Source: Usnea hakonensis
Lineage: Eukaryota; Ascomycota; Lecanoromycetes; Lecanorales; Parmeliaceae
Length of the DNA: 64,000 nucleotides
Assembly: GCA_013423325.1 (NCBI GenBank)
Contig: BLJB01000158.1
Span: 105,173-169,172 of the forward strand
Direction: 5' to 3'
Part shown: piece after piece, positions 11,256 through 22,748 of the stretch
Position numbering within the stretch: position 1 is the first letter of the stretch
Layout: every line of letters begins with the position of its first letter
Notes under the pieces: generated by a model
Told to the model about the DNA's origin: nothing
What the model saw: only the letters and a program-made list of their open reading frames with translations
Database searches by the model: none
Made by a program: the position numbers and the translations under genes

Positions 11256-11987
11256 CGATATGTGCTATGAGATGTTGTGAGTAGAGGCTTGCGATGAAGG
11301 CAAGGTGGAGGATGGATAAAGGAGAGATTTTTGCAAGGAGGAGTCGTGAAAGTCGGTAGTGAAGTGAAGTAACACAAGAATGATGCCAAGAACTTCAAGC
11401 TTAAAAAAAGAACGCTGACCTTCCTTGCAGAGGAAGACTTGGACCAGCTCTATCCAAGACATTGTTGGCAGTGTACCGAGGGTGCACCAAAGATGCAGGA
11501 TCCCGTTGATTTGCTACCGTCCCATCTTTTTTGAATTGCGTCAAGATTGTCGATCCTGGTGAATGGCTATACTGCTCAGGACTAGAATGCCACAGACTCC
11601 TCCACGATATTGTCTTTCCGGCAATCGCACTCTGTCTTCCTAAGAGACATTTTACACCACGGCATAATGCGAAGTGTAATACTCTCTTATAGCAGGATAG
11701 TTCCTGTAACGACCATCCCTAAACCCTCTTACCTCTTAGCATAAGAGATTCTGAAAGGCTCCTAGTATCTGCCCGTTCTCTTGCTTTATATATTTTTATG
11801 ATATATATCGGTCTGTATGTGTGATAGAAGGGAGCTGGGCATCGCTTTTATGCTCCAAAACCGGGTACGCTAATTGCTAGCGTAAGCCCTCAAACAGTCA
11901 CGAGCGTTTCGCCTTTATCTACTTTATATTGTCATACGGATGTTGGAAACCACGTGAACTCAAGTTAAAGCTCAGGTCTCAGTGTCA
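11256..11987. promoter_or_regulatory. Divergent upstream region
   Basis: The gap of 732 bp separates the minus-strand MYND gene from the plus-strand dynactin gene and so holds both promoters. It includes AT-rich runs near 11785-11815 (TTATATATTTTTATGATATATATC). No specific site is identified. Confidence 0.35.
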
Positions 11988-12719
11988 ATGATGACCGAGA
12001 ATGGTACAAAGACTGCACTTCTTACCCTCGCATCTCTTGAAGCCCGACTACAGAAGGTCCAGTGGTACCTCAGTGGCAGCGATGAGGCAGAACACATCCT
12101 CCAGGGAGTAACATCGCAAGGGCGGGATCATACAATACAAGCTCGACTAGCTAGACTGGAAAGCAACCTGAGCAAGTTGTGTTCGAGATCGCCGGTAGTA
12201 CGAGATCTACTCAAGCTTCGTTCGTATCTCCTCCTAATCGATTTGCCCAGCTAACAAAAATCAAAAGACGCTTTGTATCCTGATCTGTTCCATTCGGCGA
12301 CCAACAGCGTCCCCACTAGCCTTTCCACACCGGAGATACAAGCGATTGTCAACTCCTGCGCTCCATCCTACCAGACCACGGCGTCGCGTCTCAATGCTAT
12401 CAAAGATCTGCCCATCCCTCCGGCCGAAGCGTCTGTTTCATTGATCTCACTATTGCCACGGCTATCAAAACTTGAATTGTTACAACATGAACAGGCACGG
12501 GAAGTGGCAGAACTACGGACACGGAGCGCAAGGGCTATCCAGAGATGGTATGAGCTGGGTGTTTTGGGAGAAAGCGAGTGCTGGACCGAGTGGGAGGGGA
12601 GACTTGTGGAGGTGGAGAAAAGAGTGAGGAGGGAAGAGAGCAGGATGGCGAAAGAGGTGAAGGAGGATGAGGCTTACGGAGATGGATATGAAGTCTCTCC
12701 AAGCAGGAAAGAGGCTTGA
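11988..12719 (+). CDS. ro-10: Dynactin p24 subunit (RO-10 type nuclear distribution protein)
   Basis: Exons 11988-12219 and 12268-12719 give 684 nt, 227 residues. The intron (GTTCGT...GCTAAC...AAAAG, 48 bp) is supported by phase and by LLKL-HALYPDLF reading on across it. Two ATGs occur in a row (11988 and 11991) and either could start. The motif LEARLQKVQWYLSGSD at residues 14-29 is typical of fungal p24/RO-10, the shoulder subunit of dynactin that is needed for dynein-driven nuclear movement in Neurospora. The rest is coiled-coil forming (LARLESNLSKL, LPRLSKLELLQHEQAREVAEL, LVEVEKRVRREE), as expected for a member of the dynactin shoulder. The length fits the family. Confidence 0.85.
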
Positions 12720-14229
12720 CCGAGGGGTGGAGGGTCATAGTGAGACAAATAGGAAATCTGTGCAAGCAAAGAAGGCTAGATCTAGGGGCGAGAAGGTGTC
12801 AGGTCAGGGCTGCGTTGAAATATGGGACCCGTTGGACCCGCGCGGGTTCAGCAAGACGTTCGATTCCAACCTGCACAGTGGCCCATAGGGCAAAAAGGGG
12901 CAGCTATGGTTTGTCTATTCACCACGAGATCCTCAGACCTTGTCTAAGACACAAGGTCTTGGTCTCACTAACCTACAAGCTGGCACGAGGGATTCGCCCG
13001 GGTATTTAAAGGCCGCGCCATATAACCGCAGCGCATGCAGTGGGTTCCGCCCGGGGCGATAGGAGACAAGCGGACAAAGGTCGCAGAGTGGCACAATCCG
13101 GCTATGCTACTAGGATCATTGTGAATAGGGGGGACAGGTTGAATTGTCTCCTTTGATCCATCAGGGTCTGAAGATGGCTTTTCGAGGACAATAATGGATG
13201 CATTATGTATGTGGCGCATTGTGCGCGTGAGTTACTGTAAAGTAAAATGCAACCAAAGACGCAAAAGCAACGGTCTGGAAACAGCTTCTGTACTCTGTAA
13301 GAGTGGGTCCTTTCGGCGTGAAAAACACTTTTTATCCAGTCTCCACTCGACACGCACTCCTCATTTTCGTTCCTGAAATTAAGCCTGTCGCCTTTCAAAG
13401 ATTAGATACGGGTATGATTCTCCGCCCCATACTCCAAAGGACCTACCTTAATCTTCAAAGCCTTGCACTGCCTTACGGAGTACCCTGCACTAAAGGAAAG
13501 TGAGGCAAGGCAAATAGAGTAATTGTAATGTACCATAGTTTTAGTGAGGAAAGACAATTCAAAAAAGAATAATTAAAATAAAATAAAATAACCTTCTCAG
13601 TCAGCTTACAACACTTCAAACAACTTTCATCATCCATCATCATCAGAGAATTTCAGAGAATTTCAGCGTCTATCAGGGCGAGTGGATTCTGTTGGATAGC
13701 GGTCTGGGGGCAGTCTGAGAGAGATGCGCCCAAAGTCCTAAAAGGCAAACCAGGATTTAAATTTAGGAAGGCGCTTGCCTCGCCCAGAAATCCCAAAAAA
13801 ATCCAAAAAGTCGATCCAAACCTGAAACGGCAGCCGACCACTCCTCTTGTCGCAACTTCATCCATTCTTCATCATCTTCAGACAATCCACCTCCAACCAT
13901 TGCTTTCCAGGCATCACGCTCCTTCACTCAACTCTCCATCTGCCACTACTAATACTCCTGCTGCTTCTTGTTGTAATCCAGTCGGCCAATACAACCATTC
14001 GCACTTCCTTGGCCAGTGCGACATTCAACTCTTTAATCAAACCCCTCACCACGCCGCACATCTTCACAAAACCATTCCAACACACACTCCTTTCGCCAAA
14101 ACCTCAACAAAACCTACCTGAACGATTCATTTAGCACCAAATTGAAAAAATACCGCGATATAGGCACTCTGTTGGGAAGGAACATCATTGCATGCGAGGA
14201 AGACTCTCGATATTCCATCTGGCTTCTCT
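12720..14229. promoter_or_regulatory. Intergenic and SHO1 upstream region
   Basis: No supported gene lies in these 1510 bp. The downstream half (about 13600-14229) is pyrimidine-rich (CATCATCC, CACTCC, CTCC runs), which is usual for the promoter and long 5' leader of a fungal housekeeping gene. A short (AAAAT) tract lies at 13564-13590, and TTTCAGAGAATTTCAG is a tandem 11-bp repeat at 13650-13668. Confidence 0.4.
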
Positions 14230-15515
14230 ATGCCATCATCGTACGACAGCTATCACTCGCCATCACTCCGCAAGATGAATGGCAACTTGGAGGCCAATGC
14301 GGGCAGAAGAGGATTACGGAGGTTTAGCTTTGGTAACACGCCGCGTTGAATGGGAAATAAAGCACGTACTGAATGTTGCTAGGCCATATTGTTGGAGACC
14401 CTTTCGCCCTTGCGACTATATCAATAGCATATGTACGTTTCCCTTCACCATTCCAGCTGGTCGCATTGAAGGAACCTAGAGCTGACTGATGACTATGACA
14501 GCTTGCTTGGCTCATTACATTCATCGCCTCCATCATTTCCGCTGTCAAAGCCACCTCGCCTGGTTTCCCAAATTTTGCCTGGTGGGCAATAGCCTATCTT
14601 TTCTGCGTCATTATGGGCGTTCTTGTGGTAGTGGGTTCCGACTCTAAAGATACATATCATGTTGCTGTACGGCATCCACTCCATCCAGTGCCCACAAACT
14701 GCTAATTCCGGACAGATTGTTGGATTCCTGGCAGCCGGTCTTACTTACTCCACGTCCATCGTAAATGATTTGGTGTATTCTCCAGAGGGCGACAAGGAAG
14801 CTGCGGCAGCCGGGTTCATCTTGCTTTCCATGGTCATGGTCAGTGTCCTCATCCGCCGTGGTGAAATGGCTACTAACATGCCCCAGATTGTGTGGATCTT
14901 CTATTTCGGCTCAACACCTCAAGCCGCTCACCGAGGCTACATCGACTCTTTTGCCCTCCACAAAGAGCAGCAACGTGGTTCAACGCGCAACAGCAGACCC
15001 ATCAGCCCGCACTACGCCCCCGGGGGACAGGAGACAACCCACATGGGTAATCATGCGCCACAAATATATCACACTTCATCACAGTTGAACGGCTTCGAGA
15101 CTTCGTCACCTGTATCAGGCTACCCAGGAGGTCTGGCGGGCCAACAAAGCTCACAACAACGCTTTGGACAAGGCGCTCGATCTGCATCACCAACCAACCA
15201 AACAACAAATACGGCAGCACCTATGGGTGGAATGGCGGTTGAACACCATGATCCTAGACACGATGTCACCTCTCCCACAGAGTACCCATATCGTGCCAAG
15301 GCAATATACTCCTACGAAGCTAACCCAGACGATGCGAACGAGATTAGTTTTTCAAAGCACGAGATCCTGGAGGTGTCGGACGTAAGCGGCAGATGGTGGC
15401 AAGCGAAGAAGGAAACTGGCGAAACAGGTGAGCATTTTGAACTGACTCGATGAACGGACATGAAATTGACTATATACTAGGCATCGCGCCTTCCAACTAC
15501 TTGATCTTGTTGTGA
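14230..15515 (+). CDS. sho1: SHO1 osmosensor (high-osmolarity signalling protein)
   Basis: Exons 14230-14332, 14383-14432, 14502-14666, 14716-14838, 14887-15427 and 15481-15515 sum to 1017 nt, 338 residues, all in phase. The signature [16 protein letters not shown] spans the first junction, followed by four membrane spans ([65 protein letters not shown]) and [19 protein letters not shown]. About residues 281-338 form a C-terminal SH3 domain ([40 protein letters not shown]). SHO1 sits in the plasma membrane and recruits the MAPKK Pbs2 through this SH3 to feed the HOG pathway. The start at 14230 is the longest in-frame choice; 14275 is an alternative that drops 15 residues. The intron at 14839-14886 has a textbook CTACTAAC branch site. 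Confidence 0.95.
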
Positions 15516-16320
15516 TGCATTATACCCATTGATTATTTACCACGGCCTCTACGACTCCTCTCTGCAACTACAGGCAGATATGTACTTAACCTCAGACTTA
15601 CGGGATGCCTTTTCAAACTACTTTTTGTCGTTGACATGCCATCTTCGCTTGCACGGCGACTATGGCTTGATCCTGGCGCTAGGAGGTTCATAGTCGCGAC
15701 CATATTTGGCAGGTCTCACCAGTGAATGGGACTCTGGTATCTTGAGGTTCGAATCAAAGCGATAGGGATTTGTTCATGGCGTTTTCACATAGGCACGATA
15801 TGCCCAGGGGCAGTCTGGAATATATCGAGCAACGAAATGTTTTTATCTTCAGCCCTTGGGTCCGCTTCCTTGGGATGGTCTTCTCCTGTGGCCAATAATA
15901 GGATTCTGACGGCAGTGACCCCCGTTCATGAGAAATGCACTTGCGTCGTTACCAGGCCCAAGAATGCTATCAATGGATCTTGATATGGTACATGGTACAT
16001 GGCCAAGAGTAGGACAACATACTTTTGCTTGAACACATATGAGAAGTGCTTCTCTGAGTAGTAAGAGCATCAAACCTTGAAAGTGGTCATTTCGCAAAAT
16101 AAATACCTAAATGGCACAACAAAGTTCTGCAGGCATCTATTTACGTCTTGGGTCGTAATTGGTCAAGGCTGTCACGGCGGTCAAGACCCCGCATGCATAT
16201 CTCGGATTCCTGCCAAGACTCTTCATCTTCCCCTTCTTCCTTACTTCAACAGGCTTGCTTCATCCATTTATATATGATATACCAACATTCCATATACCTG
16301 TGTCGTGACGCTTTCCGTTC
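15516..16320. other. Intergenic, nothing recognised
   Basis: These 805 bp between SHO1 and the first RBR gene serve as terminator of one and promoter of the other. TTTCAACAGGCTTGC with nearby TCTTCC pyrimidine runs precedes the RBR start. No open frame here looks coding. Confidence 0.4.
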
Positions 16321-18849
16321 ATGGCGAAAGTGGCGTGCAAGTTCTTTGCCCTAGGTAATTGTGCCCGTGGGCAGACTTGTAACTTTAATCACGATGTTGC
16401 CGCCGGTCTCTCATCAGTAGCTGCTCCTTTTGTACCTCCGCCTAGGTCTACCGATTCCCTAGTCTTACCTCCCAAGACGAATGCAATTCCGTGCCGCTTT
16501 TATCTGCTTGGACGTTGCAACAGGGGCGCTGGATGCCCTTACCAACATTTCCCATTGGCATCAAATGGGGAACAGAAGCTCCAACCCAAAGGCATCGACG
16601 ATGAACCTGAGCCGAATATTATTCAAGATGCGAAACTTGACACTTGTCCTATGTCTGCCTCTGAACAATCTACGGGGGAACTAGAAACAAGAAATTTGCG
16701 AGGTGCATCTGTCGTATTCGGCCCTGGGGCTCAGGTTCAGAAAGTTGAATTCCCATCCGATTTTTCTGCCGCCCAGATGACTTCTCTGCGGATGGATTGG
16801 GATGCAGAAGCTTTCCAGAGGTTCCTTGCTAGTCTTGGAGAATCTGTCCCACTGTCATCCATCCGCGTCAAGACTGTAACGAAGCCGCCTTCCATTGTTG
16901 CAAATGCCAGAATCAGAGACCCCGAATTCGCCCAGAGACTGAAACTGAAGGCCGACGCCGGCGTGAAAGGCTTTGACATACCTGATATCGCAATCAGAGT
17001 ACTGCCGGTAGGGATCAAGTCGGACTCTTCAGCGAATCGGCTACAGATGAATGCCGTAACTTGCACGTGGTACAAACCTTCGCGGACTGCTTGGCTGCAC
17101 TACAATAACACCGGCAAAGCTAGGGCCGCTGAAAGATTTATTATGAGCAGGCACTTCAAGATTGCAGGACGCATAATTCAGGCAACTCTGCAGATTCCCG
17201 AGCGTCGCTCTCGCGATGGGAAACCCACCATCACATCCGTGCAACTTGGAAATCTAGACGCCTCGACGTCACGTACAATGGTTGAAAGACAGATACCGGG
17301 CCATCTCACACCAGTGGACGTGATCATGGGCAAAGCCTCTTATTCGGCATCCTTACACGAAGCTGGGGAGGCTGTGAAAGCCCTACTCGATGGGATGGGT
17401 CCCTTGGCGGCTTGGGAGCCTATTTCCACCAGGAGCGCTACTCAGGTAAAAGGAGTCGCCCGTTTCCAGACAGGAGAATGTGCGCGCGCAGCTGTTCATC
17501 ACTTGAGCGGGCGGAAAATGCCCCAATTGGCGAATTCGAAACTCTTCGTTAGTCCCCTAATATCGGTCAAGTTCAACTTCCCGAAGGCTATCTATAGTGT
17601 GATTCGAGGAGACATTGACCACCTCAAAGCTCAAATATGGGAAGCTGGACATGTGCACATCAAAGTATATCCTCCTGTGGATCCCACGCAGAAGCTCATT
17701 GTACTTCGATTGTACGGAGAAGAGGTCAAAGCCGTTGCCAAAGCGAAGGGTGCCTTTGAAAAAATTCTTGCTGGTGATGTTGCTCTGAACGGGAACTCAG
17801 GGATGTGGAATATTTACTTTAGCCGACCCGAAGGCCTAGCATACTTGAACAGATTGAGTCATATACATCAAGGGTACATCTATAGCGATATGAGAAATCA
17901 TCGCCTTTCTCTCTACGGGTCTGCCGATAGCAAAGAGCTCATCCGACGCGCGCTGATCGAAAAGCTGGATAGCCTCATGGAGATGACCCACTGTATCTCA
18001 TTGAGCGCCGATGAGCTCAAGAGAGCGCTGCAGGGTGGGTTTCGCCGGATCATAGCGACCCTGGGGAAGCAGAGTGCCGTTCTAGATATTCGGCGGAGAC
18101 CGCAAATTATTACTATCATTGGCTCACCTCATGACGTTGAAACGGCACGGGCGCTCCTAGACCAGGACGAGGCCCATGATCTCGAAAATCTTACTCTTGA
18201 CGAGGCTGCTGCTCAGCCTGACTGTGCAGTATGCTGGACAGAAGCTGAAGATGCCTATCGTACGTCCTGTGGCCACTCCTACTGCGGAGATTGCTTCGCA
18301 AGTCAATGTTCCTCAGCTTGCGATGGAGACCTTCCAGTACGCTGTTTTGGCGATTCGGGCAATTGTTTAGAAGTGCTGGAAATCCAAGAATTAAAAAACG
18401 CATTGACGTCTGCAGTCTTTGAACAGCTTTTGGAAGACTCATTCACCACGCATGTAAGGATAAATCCCAAAAGCTTCCAATACTGTCCCACACCAGACTG
18501 CCAACAAATCTACCGTATATCTCCTGACGGTGTTGTCTTCACCTGTCCGGCCTGCCTGACTCCCATCTGCACCACCTGTCAGATCACCAGTCACGATGGT
18601 ATGACGTGTGAAGTGTACAAACGCATCGGGACGGATGGCGATGAGGAGTTTCGGAGGTGGAAGCAGGAAAATGATGTCAAGGACTGTCCTATCTGCAAAG
18701 TGCCCATCGAAAAATCGGAGGGCTGCAACCATATGGAATGTCGGAATTGCAAGACGCATATATGTTGGTTCTGTTTGGAGACGTTTGACGGGGGGGGGAA
18801 ATGCTATGCGCATATGAAATTGGTGCATGGAGATATCTATGCAGAGTGA
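16321..18849 (+). CDS. CCCH zinc-finger RBR (RING-IBR-RING) E3 ubiquitin ligase
   Basis: This is one exon of 842 residues. Two CCCH fingers open the protein: C6-x7-C14-x5-C20-x3-H24 and C58-x7-C66-x5-C72-x3-H76; these usually bind RNA. The middle 500 residues have RNA-recognition-like beta/alpha blocks without a clear named domain. The RBR module starts at C635 (CAVCWTEAEDAY, then CGHSYCGDC), continues with an IBR (CPTPDCQQIY, then CPACLTPICTTCQ) and ends with RING2/Rcat from C789 (CPICKVPIEKSEGCNHMEC, then CWFCLETF). By analogy with parkin and HHARI, C802 in GCNHM is the catalytic cysteine that accepts ubiquitin from an E2 before transfer. The order CCCH fingers - linker - C-terminal RBR is found in fungi and recalls the C-terminus of plant DEAH12-type proteins. 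The stop lies 26 residues after the Rcat. A shorter paralogue follows at 19544. Confidence 0.9.
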   Translation: MAKVACKFFALGNCARGQTCNFNHDVAAGLSSVAAPFVPPPRSTDSLVLPPKTNAIPCRFYLLGRCNRGAGCPYQHFPLASNGEQKLQPKGIDDEPEPNIIQDAKLDTCPMSASEQSTGELETRNLRGASVVFGPGAQVQKVEFPSDFSAAQMTSLRMDWDAEAFQRFLASLGESVPLSSIRVKTVTKPPSIVANARIRDPEFAQRLKLKADAGVKGFDIPDIAIRVLPVGIKSDSSANRLQMNAVTCTWYKPSRTAWLHYNNTGKARAAERFIMSRHFKIAGRIIQATLQIPERRSRDGKPTITSVQLGNLDASTSRTMVERQIPGHLTPVDVIMGKASYSASLHEAGEAVKALLDGMGPLAAWEPISTRSATQVKGVARFQTGECARAAVHHLSGRKMPQLANSKLFVSPLISVKFNFPKAIYSVIRGDIDHLKAQIWEAGHVHIKVYPPVDPTQKLIVLRLYGEEVKAVAKAKGAFEKILAGDVALNGNSGMWNIYFSRPEGLAYLNRLSHIHQGYIYSDMRNHRLSLYGSADSKELIRRALIEKLDSLMEMTHCISLSADELKRALQGGFRRIIATLGKQSAVLDIRRRPQIITIIGSPHDVETARALLDQDEAHDLENLTLDEAAAQPDCAVCWTEAEDAYRTSCGHSYCGDCFASQCSSACDGDLPVRCFGDSGNCLEVLEIQELKNALTSAVFEQLLEDSFTTHVRINPKSFQYCPTPDCQQIYRISPDGVVFTCPACLTPICTTCQITSHDGMTCEVYKRIGTDGDEEFRRWKQENDVKDCPICKVPIEKSEGCNHMECRNCKTHICWFCLETFDGGGKCYAHMKLVHGDIYAE

Positions 18850-19543
18850 TCTTCGAGGAGGGACGATTCGACCAATACCGCCCTGGTATCCGAAGTGATC
18901 TGCGATTGGTCAGCAGTTCTACTTGGTCTATCCTCATCTTTTTGGATCCGTCAAAGTACCTTTTCGTGTAGTCCTCGAGCATCTAAGCAAAGAATCTAAC
19001 ACTGTGGTTTTGAAAATCTCGATCTGACAAAACGAATTCACGACCTGTCTCGAGTACCCAATTTTTATTGTGTCTAGGATCTTCTGGCCCTGGCATAGCA
19101 TATAAGCTACATTCATTCATCACTTCGTCATTCACTGCCTCGCATGAGGGGTCATTTATTGACCGGAATGCAGTGTCTCATGACACAGTGGAAAGTGTTA
19201 TGGCTTGGCAAGTGGCGGAGATGTCGACACTCATATGCAGGTTTATTGGATTGTATGATGTGTTAAGAGTCTTAGTGCTTGCACCTTTTCTGCTCATATA
19301 TTGGTTCAAGACTTTTGAATAGTACAGGACAGAACAGATTTGATATTAGTATATGTCTCTATTTTCGACAACTTCTAACTACATCCTTTGACCATTTTTA
19401 TCTAGTTTCTTAGGAGCCGGCTTAACGTGCCTCTGAATATCGCGTTATTGCAGTATCTGCAAGCCTCGACCTGTGTCACGTACAAGAATATTCTCTTCTA
19501 ACACTTGACCTCGTTCTTTGCCTTCTTGTCGGACAGCACCGCA
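18850..19543. other. Intergenic between the two RBR genes
   Basis: The spacer of 694 bp contains no supported gene. It should hold the terminator of the first RBR gene and the promoter of the second. Confidence 0.4.
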
Positions 19544-20713
19544 ATGACAAATTCAACCGACGACTCTGTTCTACTAGCAGGCCAAGTGGAGACACGCATC
19601 ATCAAGGGAGCCCTTGTCAATTTCGAACCTGGAGCCAGTATCCTGAGCATGAAGCACCCCGCCGACTACAGCGCGATCCACATCTCATGCAACAAGCCAC
19701 GCCGCAACGCTGAACACATGGCGGCACTAATGTTTGGCTTCTTTACAGAGCCTGTGGGCTTACCTCGCATACACATCATAACAGAGCCAGATGCATGCCC
19801 CGTCACAGCGCACGTTCAAGTCAAGGATTCGAACTTCGCCGTCCGCATCAAGAGGAAATTTGACATTCATCTGAGAAAGCTTCCGCAGACTCTGATCGCT
19901 ATGAAAATAGTCGCGGTCGACATCAGCTTCGAAGTGCGCGCCAAATCGCCGTATACAATGCCTCTTAGACGCCAGCTCCTCGAAGACCGCCTCGCGAGGC
20001 TTAGGATCGATAGAAACACTCCTCCAGTCTCCGAGTGTGCGGTATGTTTCACAGAGCCCGACGACCCCTATCATACCGCCTGCGGTCATCTATATTGCCG
20101 TACCTGCATCATCACTCAGTGCAACTCCATCACCCACAAAAATGACCTCCCGCTCCGCTGTCTCGGCAACGCGGGAAAATGTCGACGCATCTTCCTCCTG
20201 CCCGAACTCAAATCTGTCTTGCATCAACAATCCAATGCAGCTGCTGATGACGAAGAGCGAGAATCCGCCTTCATCACCTTCCTCACCACCGCCTATACCA
20301 TCCACCTCCGCGCCATCGGCACCATCCAAGAATGCCCCTCTTCCACTTGCCGCCACCTCTACCGCACATCCACGTCCGGCCTCGTGCTCCCGTGTTTCAA
20401 TTGCGGCTTACCCGTCTGCACGACCTGTCAAGCGCCGTCGCATGCGGGGGTCACGTGCGCTGTTTATCAGAAAGGCGCGACGAGGGCCGGATTGGGGGCG
20501 GAAGGGGTGTGTGAAGGGAGGATCAGGAAGTGTCCTGGTTGTGGGAACTTGGTGGAGAAGAAAGGGGGGTGTGAGAGGGTGGTTTGTCTTTGTGGGGTGG
20601 GGTGGTGTTGGGCGTGTGGGGGGGTGTGGGCGGACGACAGGGAGAGGAGCTGTGGGTGTAAGGCTGGGGGGTGGGAGGTTAGGGGGCTTGATGGAGAGGT
20701 GCTTGGGGGGTAG
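19544..20713 (+). CDS. Short RBR-type E3 ligase, paralogue of the upstream gene
   Basis: This is a single exon of 389 residues; the first ATG in frame is at 19544. It matches the previous gene at two places: near its N-terminus (KGALVNFEPGASILSMKHPADYSA against RGASVVFGPGAQVQ and PSDFSA) and over the whole RBR. RING1 begins at C165 (CAVCFTEPDDPYHTACGH), the IBR has CPSSTCRHLYRT and CFNCGLPVCTTCQ, and the Rcat has CPGCGNLVEKKGGCERVVC then CWACGGVW; C343 is the expected catalytic cysteine. It has no CCCH fingers and lacks about 450 residues of linker, so it is a shortened tandem duplicate. The Rcat departs from the consensus: GCNHM is GCERV, and one Cys pair is closer. The last third (after about 20480) is extremely G-rich at third positions, unlike the first gene. 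Confidence 0.82.
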   Translation: MTNSTDDSVLLAGQVETRIIKGALVNFEPGASILSMKHPADYSAIHISCNKPRRNAEHMAALMFGFFTEPVGLPRIHIITEPDACPVTAHVQVKDSNFAVRIKRKFDIHLRKLPQTLIAMKIVAVDISFEVRAKSPYTMPLRRQLLEDRLARLRIDRNTPPVSECAVCFTEPDDPYHTACGHLYCRTCIITQCNSITHKNDLPLRCLGNAGKCRRIFLLPELKSVLHQQSNAAADDEERESAFITFLTTAYTIHLRAIGTIQECPSSTCRHLYRTSTSGLVLPCFNCGLPVCTTCQAPSHAGVTCAVYQKGATRAGLGAEGVCEGRIRKCPGCGNLVEKKGGCERVVCLCGVGWCWACGGVWADDRERSCGCKAGGWEVRGLDGEVLGG

Positions 20714-22748
20714 CGTGTGGGGAGGGCAAGAGGGGTGGGTTTGAGGGGAGGCGTTATTGGATTCTTGTATAGGTTGGGATCAGACTCATCTAGGGTATAT
20801 CTGTAAGTCTTTGGCCTGAACATCCCCATATCTCAAGACAAGAAACGCGATATGGGTCACGATCAATCAATATCCCTCTTTTCAATCGAAACACCTACTC
20901 TTCACACATCCTAACCCCCAAAAACTAAACCTCTCAAATCCAATCCGTCAACTCATCATCGATATAACCAAATTCCCCACTCTCTCGCAAGGACTCACGG
21001 GAAGGCCACACATGTAATGAAGCTGCACACATCTTTGAAGAAAAATTTCATTGTTGGACATACTTGTACAGTCACTTCTCTATATTTCTCGTTAAAAGAG
21101 AGTAGATGGCTTTCACCTCTTGTTGTGGTTGTGATTGTGGTTGTGGTTGTGGTTGTGGGAGGGAGAAAGGTGCTGGGATATCCTTCTTTTTTTTGGGTGG
21201 TGGGGGGGGAGTGGACGTGATTTGGGTTGGGATATCCTTCTTTTTTTTTGGGAGGGGAGGAGGGGGGTGGACGCGATTTGGGTTGGGTTGGGTTGGGCAT
21301 TGGTATCATCAAGTTTTTGTTTTGGGAGAGGGGAGGGGAGGGGAGGGGAAGGGCAGGGCAGGAGGGGGAGAGGTAAGAGTTCGGAGGAGAGGGTGGGCGG
21401 GAAGGGAAAGTAGTGATGCTGGGCTCGAGAGAACTCGCTGGTGAGTCATCCTCATAACAACCCTCGTTATCCTACGCTTAAAGAGCCTATCACATCTCTG
21501 AACCTCACTTTCTAAAACGGGAACGGTAGACGGAAAGGTGCGGCGCCGGTGAATTGTTGTTGGGGAGAGTTCTTGTTAAGGTTGTTTTTGGGTTTGTTTA
21601 GGTGTTTGTGTGTATGGGATGGGGGGATGGGGAGAGGGGATGGTAGTGTGGTTTGTGGGGGGGTGGGAGGGGATGTAGGGGTGCTTGTTAAAGGGGGGGA
21701 AGGGGGTAGGGGGGTGTGGATGGTTTTGGGGGGGGGGTAAGGCTTTGGGTGGGTAGATGGAATTTGGTCGTAGAGGGGGTGAAGTAAAGTTGATCGTGCA
21801 TTGGCAATGTGGGTAGAGCGTGGCATTAGCTTGAAGAATGGCGTTGAGATTGGGTGTCGGGTGTATGTTGTGGGGTTGGGGTTGAAACGTGTTAAAGCAT
21901 TGTCGTGGAACAGTGTTCGGGATTGAGAAAACAATTGCATCGTGCATTGGGCGATGGAGTCAAGCCATGGAACTTGGTTTAGGGCTGGCAATGGGAGTTG
22001 GTGCTAGCAGTGGTTTGACACACGTCGGTGGGATGATGGTTGGTTGTGGAAGGGTAAGATGGCCCGTGCAAGGGGGTGTGATTTGTGTTTCTACGATTGG
22101 GGATTTGGGGGGGAGCGGGAACGGAAGGAAGAGTAGGAATGATGGGGCGAGTGAGGTGATTGACTGGTTCGACAGGCATGATTGAATGTAGGTAGGGATT
22201 AGGGTTGTGGAGATGAACATGATTCTACAACACGTATGTGGGCTGGCAAACGGGAATGGGCGGGTTGTTTCGACGGGGAAAAGACCGAGCGGGGAACCAC
22301 TACTTTTGTCCAAAACATTGCGAGTCTCAGGTTTGTTTCACGCGGGTCGAGGAAGGGTGATGAGCCGGACCTTGTTCTGGTATGTTTCACAATGAGTCAG
22401 CCACGTTTTAACGCACACTTGGGCACAGTCGAGTGGTCTTCTTCACAATGTTCTTCGTTGGTATTCGTCCGCTAACTCCGTATAAATGGGTACCGTCAAA
22501 GCTCGTCTTGCAACGGGTGGCATCCAAGGAACGTCCCGCCACCCGAAGTCCTTGAGAGCGAGCACAGAGCAAGAAGATTAAAATAAGGACACATCCACTC
22601 CCTCCTCCACGTTTGCTGGCTTGAACGGCCACAAGAGTCGCAGCCAACCAGGTAAAATTGGCGACGTAGTCCACGGCTGTAGTTTGAGGCAACTCTGCAC
22701 TGTTGGTGTCTGCGCAGGTTTGCCCGTCTCGTGTTCCTCCGCTAGACC
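20714..22748. other. Long G/T-rich intergenic region
   Basis: No gene is supported in this 2-kb stretch. The plus strand has many G-runs. At 21120-21160 TTGTGG repeats, then a near-tandem duplication of about 60 bp (GGGATATCCTTCTTTTTTTT followed by a G-rich run and GATTTGGGTTGGG) at 21175-21290, GGGTT repeats at 21276-21298 and GGGGA repeats at 21321-21345. 21600-21740 has further G runs. Minus-strand frames are Pro/Thr-rich shadows. The part 22205-22470 is less biased but holds no convincing gene. Confidence 0.6.
21120..21365 (+). repeat. G-rich tandem tracts, G-quadruplex-prone
   Basis: This interval contains GTTGTG repeats, two near-copies of a block starting GGGATATCCTTC with G-rich tails, three GGGTT units and a run of GGGGA units. 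The plus strand has many runs of three or more G within short spacing, the sequence requirement for G4 folding. Confidence 0.6.

Noticed and set aside
20995..22313. Proline/threonine-rich minus-strand frames
   Set aside because: They are by-products of G-rich plus-strand tracts; no start context, domain or splice evidence.
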